A stretch of DNA of 33,634 nt from Bacteroidota bacterium (GTDB lineage Bacteria; Bacteroidota; Ignavibacteria; SZUA-365). Within the stretch, counting starts at the first letter, position 1; each line of letters starts with the position of its first letter. The stretch spans positions 1-33,634 of the forward strand of contig QKAF01000041.1 of NCBI GenBank assembly GCA_003246455.1. Direction: 5' to 3'. Under the pieces are notes generated by a model that searched no databases, was not told the DNA's origin, and was given only the letters and a program-made list of their open reading frames with translations. Position numbers and translations under genes: made by a program. This document shows, one piece after another, positions 7,487-15,158 of the stretch.

Positions 7487-8680
7487 ATGAATAGCGGAAA
7501 TAAAATACTGGCAGTGTTCGGGTCGACGGGGTCGATCGGGTGCAGTACGCTCGAGGTCGTCCGCCGGCACCCCGAACATTTCACGGTCCGCTATCTCACC
7601 GGGAACAGCAACGCGGCACTGCTCGTCGAGCAGATCAGGGAATTCCGCCCTGCCGCCGTCGCGGTCAGCGATCCTGCGGCGCGCGCGCAAGTCGCGGCGG
7701 AAGTCGGGCAGCTTACCGAGGTGCTCGACGGTCCCGACGCGCTGGCCGACATCGCGGCGCGCGATGACTACGACACGATGGTCAGCAGTCTGGTCGGTTT
7801 CGCGGGACTCCTCCCCACGGTCACCGCGATCCGTGCGGGAAAAACGATCGCACTCGCGAACAAGGAAACGCTCGTGGTCGCCGGAGAAATCATCACCGCG
7901 CTGACGCGAACGCATGGCACACCCCTGCTGCCCATCGACAGCGAGCACAGCGCGATACAGCAGTGCATCGTCGGCGAGCCCGCGCACGGCGTCGCCCGGA
8001 TCATCCTCACCGCGAGCGGCGGTCCGTTCCGCGGCTGGACGACGGAGGCCCTGCAGGCAGTGACCCCGGCGCAGGCGCTGCGCCATCCGAACTGGAGCAT
8101 GGGAAGCAAGATCACCATCGACTCGGCGACCATGATGAACAAAGGGCTCGAGGTCATCGAAGCGCGCTGGCTCTTCGACGTCGATCCCTCCCGTATCGAT
8201 GTGGTCGTCCATCCGCAGAGCATCATCCACTCGATGGTGGAGTTCACCGACGGATCGGTGAAAGCCCAGCTCGGCGTTCCCGACATGAAGATCCCGATTC
8301 ACTACGCGCTCACGTATCCCGATCGCCTCGCCGCCGATTACGACCGTCTCGACATCACCCGCATCGGGACTCTGACTTTCGAGGAGCCCGACAGCGACGC
8401 ATTCCCCTGTCTGCGCCTCGCCTACGACGCGCTGCGTGCCGGAGGCACCGCGCCCGCCTGCCTGAATGCCGCGAATGAAGTCGCGGTGGCGGCGTTTCTC
8501 CGCAGGGACATCGCTTTCCCGCGCATCGCGGCACTGATCGAGGAAAGCCTCACCCATGTGCCGCAGCATTCTGTCACGTCGATTGACGACATCGTCGAGG
8601 CCGATCGTGCCACGCGTGCCTGGGCAGAGACGCATATCATGCAAACAGATTTTCAGCCAACGACCCGGATTCATACCTGA
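7487..8680 (+). CDS. dxr: 1-deoxy-D-xylulose 5-phosphate reductoisomerase
   Basis: Dxr (IspC) catalyses the NADPH-dependent rearrangement and reduction of DXP to 2-C-methyl-D-erythritol 4-phosphate, the committed step of the MEP isoprenoid pathway, in the cytosol. The 397-residue length fits. Visible motifs are the N-terminal NADPH loop 'GSTGSIG', 'ALANKETLVVAG', the metal/substrate site 'PIDSEHSA', the flexible-loop region 'TASGGPF' and 'NWSMGSKITIDSATM', 'MNKGLEVIEA', and 'QSIIHSMVEF.DGS'. The ATG at 7487 is preferred to a TTG two codons earlier. There is no clear Shine-Dalgarno site. A weak TACCCTTG element at 7420-7427 could be the -7 box. The stop overlaps the rseP start (TGATG), which makes a dxr-rseP operon, an arrangement common in bacteria. 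Confidence 0.97.
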   Translation: MNSGNKILAVFGSTGSIGCSTLEVVRRHPEHFTVRYLTGNSNAALLVEQIREFRPAAVAVSDPAARAQVAAEVGQLTEVLDGPDALADIAARDDYDTMVSSLVGFAGLLPTVTAIRAGKTIALANKETLVVAGEIITALTRTHGTPLLPIDSEHSAIQQCIVGEPAHGVARIILTASGGPFRGWTTEALQAVTPAQALRHPNWSMGSKITIDSATMMNKGLEVIEARWLFDVDPSRIDVVVHPQSIIHSMVEFTDGSVKAQLGVPDMKIPIHYALTYPDRLAADYDRLDITRIGTLTFEEPDSDAFPCLRLAYDALRAGGTAPACLNAANEVAVAAFLRRDIAFPRIAALIEESLTHVPQHSVTSIDDIVEADRATRAWAETHIMQTDFQPTTRIHT

Positions 8681-10002
8681 TGGACGCACTCGCGCAGATT
8701 CTCAGTCAGATATTCTACTTCGTCATCATCATCGGCGTACTCGTGCTCATTCATGAGCTGGGACACTTCCTTGCCGCGAAAGCGTTCGGCATGCGGGTGG
8801 AGCGATTCTCGATCGGCTTCCCGCCGCGCGCTTTCGGGAAACAGATCGGGGACACCGATTACTGCGTCTCCTGGCTCCCGATCGGCGGATACGTGAAGAT
8901 ATCCGGCATGATCGACGAGAGCATGGATACCGAGCACCTCGACAGCCCGCCCGAGCCGTGGGAATTCCGCGCGAAACCGGTGTGGCAGCGCATCATCGTG
9001 ATCGTGGCCGGCGTGGTCATGAACATCCTTCTCGCGATCGGCATCTTCTGGGGACTCAACCTCACCCAGGGCATGGAGCATCACAAGATCACGACGATCG
9101 GCCACGTACAGGACAGCAGCGTCGCGATGATTTACGGCCTGCGGACGGGCGACCGGATACTGACCATCAACGGCGAGGAAGTGGATACCTGGGAAGGAAT
9201 CCGTGAATCCATCGTCTACGCTCAGCTGACGCGCGATCTGCGCATGGAAGTGCGACGAGACGGCGAGCGCCAGCTCGTGCGCATACCCAAGAAGGCGATG
9301 CAGGGCATCGACATTTCGGTGTTCGGCATCAGTCCGGAAGGCGCGCAGACCTACATCGCGGGCGTCGAACCCGGCCTCCCTGCGTCACGCGCGAAGATGG
9401 AAGTGGGAGACATTTTCGTCACGATCAACGACCGGCCGATCTATTCGCCCGGAGACGTGATCAAGAATGTCAGCGAGAGCCCCGACAAACCGATCAAGAT
9501 CGTGTGGCTCCGCGGCGAAGAAACCATGTCGGCCTCCATCACGCCGACGGCAAACGGAAAGATCGGCATCATCCCCGTGGCCAGCATCCCGGGTCCCGTG
9601 GAGATTGTGCATTACGGGGTGTTCGAAGCGCTGGGTGTCGGCGTCCAGGGGCTCGTCCGCGTGACGGACATGTTCCTGACGAACATCTACCACATCATCA
9701 TCGGGGAAGCGAGCTTCAAACAGAGCATCGGCGGTCCGGTGAAGATCGCGGAGATGGCCGCGCAGTCGGCCGAAGCCGGCATCGTCAGCTTCCTCAGTCT
9801 CATGGCGCTGCTGAGCATCAGCCTCGCGATCATCAATATCTTTCCCATTCCCGCGCTGGACGGCGGACACCTGATCTTCCTGATTTTTGAAGGACTGTTC
9901 CGTCGCGAAGTCCCCAACAAGATCAAGATCGCCATGCAGCAGGTGGGCATGGTGCTCCTGCTGGCCCTGATGCTGTTCGTGATCTACAACGATATTTTCT
10001 GA
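8680..10002 (+). CDS. rseP: RIP metalloprotease RseP (site-2 protease)
   Basis: A 440-residue inner-membrane zinc metalloprotease that cleaves transmembrane segments, such as anti-sigma factors and leftover signal peptides. The zinc motif HELGH lies in the first membrane helix (His25, Glu26, His29), and the third ligand is in 'FPIPALDGGHL' (Asp near 394) towards the C-terminus. Two PDZ domains lie between: one around 'GLRTGDRILTINGEEVDTWE' and one around 'KMEVGDIFVTINDRPI'. The last 60 residues include the final membrane helix 'VGMVLLLALMLFVIY'. The ATG overlaps the dxr stop by one base, so translation is coupled to dxr. A strong hairpin terminator follows. No sigma factor or anti-sigma substrate is encoded nearby. 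Confidence 0.97.
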   Translation: MDALAQILSQIFYFVIIIGVLVLIHELGHFLAAKAFGMRVERFSIGFPPRAFGKQIGDTDYCVSWLPIGGYVKISGMIDESMDTEHLDSPPEPWEFRAKPVWQRIIVIVAGVVMNILLAIGIFWGLNLTQGMEHHKITTIGHVQDSSVAMIYGLRTGDRILTINGEEVDTWEGIRESIVYAQLTRDLRMEVRRDGERQLVRIPKKAMQGIDISVFGISPEGAQTYIAGVEPGLPASRAKMEVGDIFVTINDRPIYSPGDVIKNVSESPDKPIKIVWLRGEETMSASITPTANGKIGIIPVASIPGPVEIVHYGVFEALGVGVQGLVRVTDMFLTNIYHIIIGEASFKQSIGGPVKIAEMAAQSAEAGIVSFLSLMALLSISLAIINIFPIPALDGGHLIFLIFEGLFRREVPNKIKIAMQQVGMVLLLALMLFVIYNDIF

Positions 10003-10018
10003 TCGCACCCCGTGGAAA

Positions 10019-10048
10019 TGAAAAACGCCGCTCATCAGCGGCGTTTTT
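10019..10048. terminator. Bidirectional terminator between rseP and rex
   Basis: A perfect stem AAAACGCCGCT / AGCGGCGTTTT around a CATC loop, with a following T-run on the plus strand and an A-run on the other side. It serves both converging genes. Confidence 0.92.
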
Positions 10049-10093
10049 TGTTTCTGTCCGGGGCCCGGACCGGCACGGATTCGAAGGGGCTCG

Positions 10094-10741
10094 TCAGTCC
10101 CCGTTTTCCTCCGCTGCACCGCCGACGTTTTTCAGGTAGTGCGACAGCGCCATGAATCCGCCGATGATCTGCTCGTTGCGGACCTTGACGCCCGCGGGGA
10201 CGTTGAGTTCGCAGGGCGTGAAATTCCAGATCGCCAGCACCCCGGCGTTCACCGCCACCTCCGTCAGTTCCTTCGCCACGTCGCGCGGAACGGTGAGGAT
10301 GATCAATTTGATGTTCTTTTTCTGGATGATCGATGCGAGGCGGGCGACAGATACGACCTGGTGTCCCCCGATACGCGTCCCGATTTTTTCCGGATCGCTG
10401 TCGAGCACGCCCACGATTTTCAGTCCGTAGTGCTCGAAACCGGGATAGGTCGCGAGCGCGGTGCCGAGGTGTCCGCCGCCGACGACGAGCGCTTCGGTGA
10501 TTTCCTGCAGTCCGAGGAACTCTTCGATGCGCAGCCGCAATGCGGAGATACTGTATCCCTGATTCTGCTTCCCGCGTATTTTCAGATCCGCCATGTCCTT
10601 GCGAACAAGCGTTTCATTGATTTCGAGAATCTCAGAGAGTTCCCGTGACGATATGTACTCGCGCCCGACAGCCTCGTATGCGCTCAGGATCTGATGGTAG
10701 CGCGGAAGCCGGCGAAAAGCGGCTTTGGAGATACTTTCCAT
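10094..10741 (-). CDS. rex: Redox-sensing transcriptional repressor Rex
   Basis: Rex senses the NADH/NAD+ ratio and represses fermentation and respiration genes when NADH is low. The 215-residue protein has an N-terminal winged-helix domain ('LPRYHQIL', 'YISSRELSEILEINETLVRK' with the DNA-recognition helix, then 'GKQNQGY'). A Rossmann NAD(H) domain begins 'ALVVGGGHLGTAL' (88-93 GGGHLG) and continues with 'VGVLDSDPEKIG', 'LIILTVPRD', 'GVLAIWNFTPCEL' and the C-terminal swapped helix 'GGFMALSHYL'. The start at 10741 (MESISKAAFRR) is chosen because the upstream extension to 10795 has no family similarity. The gene lies about 200 bp behind the minus-strand GT9-hydrolase operon and probably has its own promoter. 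I could not find a clean Rex operator in the window. Confidence 0.96.
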   Translation of the reverse strand: MESISKAAFRRLPRYHQILSAYEAVGREYISSRELSEILEINETLVRKDMADLKIRGKQNQGYSISALRLRIEEFLGLQEITEALVVGGGHLGTALATYPGFEHYGLKIVGVLDSDPEKIGTRIGGHQVVSVARLASIIQKKNIKLIILTVPRDVAKELTEVAVNAGVLAIWNFTPCELNVPAGVKVRNEQIIGGFMALSHYLKNVGGAAEENGD

Positions 10742-10943
10742 ATGTGTAACTCGGTCAATGGTGCAAGAGCGTTGAACGAACGTGCGCAGGAGCATCCACG
10801 CGCGGGAATCCGGCAGTGATCCATGAGTCCATGGGAAAGGCAGGGTTTCTCATTCGTGCACTAATCACTAATGCAGATGAAAAAGAGGTACTTCGATTGA
10901 TCAATCCGGATAAGTGACAAGATGGGCTTTTTTCGAGAAAAAA

Positions 10944-12689
10944 TCAACGATCGAGGACGGGCCCCGGCACGGAACGGATTTCCAGGCGGGAGGGCCTTTC
11001 TGGAACGGGGAGCGCGGGAATCGTCAGCGCACCGTCGCGGAGTGCGCGCACCTGGCCGGAGGCGATTTCGGCATCGCCGACGGTGAGAGTCCATCCGTAC
11101 CACATGCCGCGCGTGACGAGGAAGCGCTGCAGACGCCGCGGCGTGACATCGGCGGTCATCGGACCGTCAGCGATGGCGAGACTGTCGCGCATCTCGAGCG
11201 CGGCGCGGCGGATGCCGGTCGACCATCGGTCCGCTTCGTCGATGACCGGTTCGTACCAGGTGACCATCGCATTCCAGTTCCCCGGCGAAACTTCGGTGGG
11301 ATCGGGGTTCGCGCTGACCCTGCTGAAGGCGGGCCAGCTGCGGTCGGAGCGGTAGCGGGACAGCGAGAAGAGATTCCCCTGCGGCGACCAGGAAAAACTG
11401 CCGCGCGCTTCGTGCCCGCGATCGTCCCAAAGGAATTCTATCCCTGCACCTTCGGCTTCCGCCGACTGCATCGCCCCGAACGCCTGTTTCCATCCAACCA
11501 CGGAATCCCTTCGCCCGCTGATCACCCGAAGGGGCGGGAAGGTCTGCATGTCGGCCTCCTGCAGCCGCGAGGCGAAATCGAGCACATTGTATACCTCGCG
11601 GCCGTCCGTCATGCGCGGATTCTGGTCGACGCTTCCCCACAGGGACTGGAACACGCGCTGTGCCGACACCCCGTGCGGTGTCTCGGTACTGTCGAACACG
11701 CGATAGTCGAGACGCGGGATGGTGATGAGTGCGGCGGCGATCCGTTCGCCCAGGGAAAAGAGCGAGAACGCCGCGCCCGAGCCGCCCATGGACACACCGC
11801 TGATGAACACGCGCGCACTGTCCACCGGCAGCTTCCGCAGCGCCCATTCGAGCGTCCACCGCACCCGCCGCCGGGTGTAGTCGACGACCCCTTCCCCGGG
11901 CGGGGCCTGAAGCTTCCCGCGGCGGGAGATCGAAATGCCGTGGTCGTAGCCGAACCAGAACGTCGGTGTCAGCGAACCCGGCAGCACGTCGTCAAGCGCC
12001 AGTACATATTCCTGCGGATTGTCGACGCCGTTGGACTGGTTCAGGAAGTGGTCTCCGCGTCCGTGCAGACGCAGTATAAGCGGATGTTTCTCCGCCTTGC
12101 CATTTTTCTGCACGCCGAAATTGAAGGGCAGCGAGGCGACGTTGCACATCGCCGGGTAGCCGGGAATATCCCGGTCCGTGACCCAGTGGGTGAAGACGTC
12201 GATCGCACGTCCCATGTAAGAGACGCGGTCCTGATGCACCGGAGACGGAATGCTCCGGTATTCCTTCACGGCGCTCGCCGTCGCATTGCGTTTCGGCCGG
12301 ATCTCCCGGAACTCGCCCTTCTCTCCCGAGGCGGTGACCGCGTAATACCACCGTCCGCCTTCCGTGGTCGTGACGACGTAGCACTCGCGCGAATGGTCGA
12401 GCTGTCCGCTCGGTCCGGGGAAGCGGAAAAAAACCGGACGGCGAAGAATTTCGCTCAGCCGCCGGTTCACCGCGTTGCCCGGGATGACAGTGTAGTGCTG
12501 TTCCGCCTGCCGCAGCGCGAGTGCGGTACGCAGCGGACGCCGTGACCGGTACACGGTGTAATGCCGCACCGCGGTTCCGGCGGATTCCCATGCCAGGAAG
12601 GTCTGTCCGCTGTAGTGGTAGACCATCAGGCCGCGCACGCGCTGCGCCTGCACACCGCCGGCGAGCACGAGGAGCAGGAACAGGGTCAT
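10944..12689 (-). CDS. Secreted alpha/beta-hydrolase (esterase-like) with N-terminal Fn3-like region
   Basis: A 581-residue exported protein. The signal peptide is MTLFLLLVLAGGVQAQ. Residues about 17-130 are beta-rich and Fn3-like ('YHYSGQTFLAWESAG', 'YTVYRS', 'WYYAVTASGEKG'). The alpha/beta-hydrolase core follows, with an oxyanion-type 'LILRLHGRGDHF', the nucleophile elbow 'GVSMGGSGA' (Ser300), a possible acid in 'ISGRRDSVVGW' and the His in 'DDRGHEARG'. A C-terminal beta-rich tail of about 100 residues ends the chain. Such enzymes cleave esters of polysaccharides or other polymers; the substrate is unknown. The start at 12689 is favoured because its ATG overlaps the DUF2851 stop (TGATG). 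An in-frame ATG at 12710 would add seven residues. Confidence 0.82.
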   Translation of the reverse strand: MTLFLLLVLAGGVQAQRVRGLMVYHYSGQTFLAWESAGTAVRHYTVYRSRRPLRTALALRQAEQHYTVIPGNAVNRRLSEILRRPVFFRFPGPSGQLDHSRECYVVTTTEGGRWYYAVTASGEKGEFREIRPKRNATASAVKEYRSIPSPVHQDRVSYMGRAIDVFTHWVTDRDIPGYPAMCNVASLPFNFGVQKNGKAEKHPLILRLHGRGDHFLNQSNGVDNPQEYVLALDDVLPGSLTPTFWFGYDHGISISRRGKLQAPPGEGVVDYTRRRVRWTLEWALRKLPVDSARVFISGVSMGGSGAAFSLFSLGERIAAALITIPRLDYRVFDSTETPHGVSAQRVFQSLWGSVDQNPRMTDGREVYNVLDFASRLQEADMQTFPPLRVISGRRDSVVGWKQAFGAMQSAEAEGAGIEFLWDDRGHEARGSFSWSPQGNLFSLSRYRSDRSWPAFSRVSANPDPTEVSPGNWNAMVTWYEPVIDEADRWSTGIRRAALEMRDSLAIADGPMTADVTPRRLQRFLVTRGMWYGWTLTVGDAEIASGQVRALRDGALTIPALPVPERPSRLEIRSVPGPVLDR

Positions 12690-13996
12690 CAGGCGGGATG
12701 CTGGAGGCATTGCGTGCAGCGTTCCTTTTCGCAGAATTCCGTGGAAAGTTCGATCATTCCCTGCTGCCGTTCGCCGTCACTGCATGAGAGCTCGAACGCC
12801 CGGGAAAGCAGGCGCGTGTGACGGTTCTGCGGTGCGGGAGCAGTGGCAACATACAACTTCAGCGCCGCGCGCGCCAGTCCCGCGTCGCTGCCCCGTTCGG
12901 ATCCATGACGGCCGGCATACAGGTGTATCGCGGGGGCCAGCACGTTGATCATGAATTCGACGATGCGCTCGGCGCCCGGGTTATCCGGCTTCCCCGCGAG
13001 ATGGAACAGCGGGGCGAAGGCCCCGGCGTCGCAGGGTCCCTCGCGGAGCAGTCCCCACAGCCGTCGCCACCATGCGGGATCGTCGAGACGACCCGCCCAC
13101 GCGGCGAACCATGCGAGGCGGCGGCCGATGCGATTGTGCGGCATGACACCGGATGCATTCCATATCCCCGCCGGCTGCGCCGCCGCCAGGTGCCCGGCAC
13201 GGCGCGACATGGGCAGAACCGCGAGTTCCCGCAGCGGCACTTTTCGCGCGAGAGTCTCGAACTGCCGCTCGTTCCCGCCGTAGCCCGTCGCGCGGGCACA
13301 CAGCTCGTACACGAGCTGCCGAAAGGCCGCCGCGTTTCCCTGTTCCCCCGCGAGCACTTCAAGACGGATCGCCATGCGCTGTTTTTTCCGGTCGAAGCGG
13401 CGCGCCGCGGCGAGCACGAGCATCGCTTCGATCCGCTGCGAAACCTGTTCCCGCGGCGCGACCGCGCCGAAGGCTCCGTCCGGACGCGGCTGTGCCGGCC
13501 CCCGCTGTGACGGTACCGGCTGTGACGGTACCGGCTGTGACGGTACCGGGCGCATGCATGCGAGCGGGTGACGGCGGCTGCGGGCCGACAGCCAGGCCTC
13601 GCGGAACGGCTGTCCGAGGTTCCGGCTCAGGACGATGGTGGGAAACGGCACGGTGACGGCGCCGTCATAGAGGCAGACGTGCAGCACGACGGTGGCGTAG
13701 CGCGGATCGCCGCCATGCCCGTGCCGACGCCAGTCTTCGGGATGCGTGTGGATTTCGATTTCCCCGCGTCGCAGAGCGCCGTCCACGGTTATCACCGCAT
13801 CGCGGAAATCAGGTCCGTCATGCCGGTTGCGCCGGCCCGGATCAATCACCCGGATGCGCCGTCGGCAGCGCGATTCGAATTCAATGTCGGGACGCGCACG
13901 CTCCAGCCACATGCGTACGACGTCGTCTTCCGGCACGGCCGGACGGCGTTCGCGAATAATCGAAACCGTGTGCGGGGAAACTGCTGCGCTGACCAT
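12689..13996 (-). CDS. DUF2851 family protein
   Basis: A 435-residue cytoplasmic-looking protein of the DUF2851 family, which is frequent in Bacteroidota/Chlorobi and has no known function. Recognisable family stretches are 'PDFRDAVITVDGALRRGEIE', 'HTHPEDWRRHGH', 'VVLHVCLYDG', 'NERQFETLARKVPL', 'MPHNRIGRRLAWFAAW' and the C-terminal cysteine signature 'GMIELSTEFCEKERCTQC'. The acidic 'GEIEIHTHPEDW' patch and the Cys cluster suggest a nuclease-like or metal-binding role, but that is inference. The start at 13996 is chosen for the GGGAG site just upstream; a GTG at 14017 is possible. A proline-rich insert encoded by a 15-bp tandem repeat sits near residues 147-168. It lies 83 bp after rpe and overlaps the hydrolase start. 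Confidence 0.85.
   Translation of the reverse strand: MVSAAVSPHTVSIIRERRPAVPEDDVVRMWLERARPDIEFESRCRRRIRVIDPGRRNRHDGPDFRDAVITVDGALRRGEIEIHTHPEDWRRHGHGGDPRYATVVLHVCLYDGAVTVPFPTIVLSRNLGQPFREAWLSARSRRHPLACMRPVPSQPVPSQPVPSQRGPAQPRPDGAFGAVAPREQVSQRIEAMLVLAAARRFDRKKQRMAIRLEVLAGEQGNAAAFRQLVYELCARATGYGGNERQFETLARKVPLRELAVLPMSRRAGHLAAAQPAGIWNASGVMPHNRIGRRLAWFAAWAGRLDDPAWWRRLWGLLREGPCDAGAFAPLFHLAGKPDNPGAERIVEFMINVLAPAIHLYAGRHGSERGSDAGLARAALKLYVATAPAPQNRHTRLLSRAFELSCSDGERQQGMIELSTEFCEKERCTQCLQHPA
13502..13549. repeat. In-frame 15-bp tandem repeat (about 3 copies) in the DUF2851 gene
   Basis: Three consecutive near-identical copies of a 15-bp unit (CGGCTGTGACGGTAC on the plus strand; the first copy has one difference). 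They encode repeated PVPSQ in the DUF2851 protein. The unit length is a multiple of three, so copy-number change keeps the frame. Confidence 0.9.
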
Positions 13997-14079
13997 CACG
14001 CTCCCTGTTCGTATCACTCCCCAACACGGGCGGAAGAATCAGAGTTCCACCTCCCGAGAATTCCGGACGAGGCGACGTT

Positions 14080-14748
14080 CTAGCCCCGGAGCGCCGCGAT
14101 GTACTGCGCGTAATCGCCCGAGGTGAAGACGGCGGATCCCGAGACGAGGATATCCGCGCCCGCGCCCTTGATCTCGGCGGCATTGTCGGCGGTCACGCCG
14201 CCGTCGACTTCGATGCGGAGATCCGTGCAGCCGATGTCGTCGGCCATGTTCCGCAGCTCGGAGATTTTTTCCAGCGCCTGCGGGATGAAGCGCTGTCCCC
14301 CGAATCCCGGGTTCACGCTCATGATCAGCACCATTTCGAGATCGGGCAGAATGTCTTTCAGCAGCCAGACCGGGGTCGCCGGATTGACGCTCACTCCGGC
14401 CGGAAGGCCGAGCGCGTGGATCGCCTGCACCGTCCGGTGCAGGTGCGCGCAGGCTTCCCAGTGCACCGTAAGAATGCCGGCGCCCGCTTTCGCAAAGTCC
14501 TCGAGATAGCGGTCGGGATCGGTGATCATCAGGTGCACGTCGAGGGGACGCGCGGCATGCGCCTTCATCGCGGCCACGACCGGCGGACCAATGGTGATGT
14601 TCGGCACGAAATGCCCGTCCATCACATCGACATGGAGAAGATCCGCGCCTGCGGCTTCGATCGCGCGGATTTCCTCGCCGATGCGTGCGAAATCACAGGA
14701 CAGCAGGGACGGGGCGATAAGCGGACGGGCTTCGGGTATGCGTTTCAT
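14080..14748 (-). CDS. rpe: Ribulose-phosphate 3-epimerase
   Basis: Rpe interconverts ribulose 5-phosphate and xylulose 5-phosphate in the pentose phosphate pathway (cytosolic, metal-dependent TIM barrel). The 222-residue length is typical. Family motifs in order are 'IAPSLLSCDFARIGEEI', 'LHVDVMDGHFVPNITIG' (catalytic Asp and metal His), 'DVHLMI' (second metal His), 'TVHWEA', 'MSVNPGFGGQ' and 'EVDGGVTADNA' (second catalytic Asp), and the phosphate-binding 'GADILVSGSAVF'. The start at 14748 overlaps the upstream lipoprotein stop as ATGA, so translation is coupled. Longer readings of the frame are not family-like. Confidence 0.97.
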   Translation of the reverse strand: MKRIPEARPLIAPSLLSCDFARIGEEIRAIEAAGADLLHVDVMDGHFVPNITIGPPVVAAMKAHAARPLDVHLMITDPDRYLEDFAKAGAGILTVHWEACAHLHRTVQAIHALGLPAGVSVNPATPVWLLKDILPDLEMVLIMSVNPGFGGQRFIPQALEKISELRNMADDIGCTDLRIEVDGGVTADNAAEIKGAGADILVSGSAVFTSGDYAQYIAALRG

Positions 14749-15158
14749 TTCTTTTTCTGTATGCGTGTGAAATCCAGTTTGTACAGCGGGCGTCCGGCCT
14801 GCTGCGCGTACTGCTCCACCGTGAGCGTGCGGACGCTGTTCGGGGCGTGGCGCTCGAGAGAAGCGATGCGCAGCGTGTCGTTCTCGAGACGCATGCGATA
14901 GATGACATAGGTGTCGGAAGGACCGTCGGGAAGCATGGTGACGACGATCGTGTCCTGCCGCACTTCGAAGCGGCATTCGCCTTCGCCTGACAATCCTTCC
15001 TGCCCGACCGCCGCCTTCGCCCCATCGGCGAAGCGGATGATATTCCCGTCGCCGTTTTTCCACGATCCGTTGAGCTGATCCTCGATCGGCGGTTCGCTGT
15101 TGCATGCGGCGAACATTGCCGCGGCGATGAGGAAAATCAGCATCCGATGGTTTTTCAT
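14745..15158 (-). CDS. Small lipoprotein of unknown function
   Basis: A 137-residue lipoprotein: MKNHRMLIFLIAAAMFAAC gives a clear lipobox with Cys at residue 19. The mature part ('LNGSWKNGDGNIIRFADG', 'CRFEVRQDTIVVTML', 'YVIYRMRLENDTLRIASLE') has the short beta-strand pattern of lipocalin-like or calycin-fold lipoproteins that begin with 'GxW'; this fold call is inference. The start at 15158 overlaps the GT9 stop as ATGA, and its own stop overlaps the rpe start the same way. It is therefore tightly embedded between a glycosyltransferase and rpe. Confidence 0.82.
   Translation of the reverse strand: MKNHRMLIFLIAAAMFAACNSEPPIEDQLNGSWKNGDGNIIRFADGAKAAVGQEGLSGEGECRFEVRQDTIVVTMLPDGPSDTYVIYRMRLENDTLRIASLERHAPNSVRTLTVEQYAQQAGRPLYKLDFTRIQKKK

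Noticed and set aside
10742-10943. Rex operator or riboswitch upstream of rex
   Set aside because: No TTGTGAAN4TTCACAA-like site or conserved RNA fold was visible; only AT-rich stretches and a short TTTTTTCGAGAAAAAA inverted repeat.
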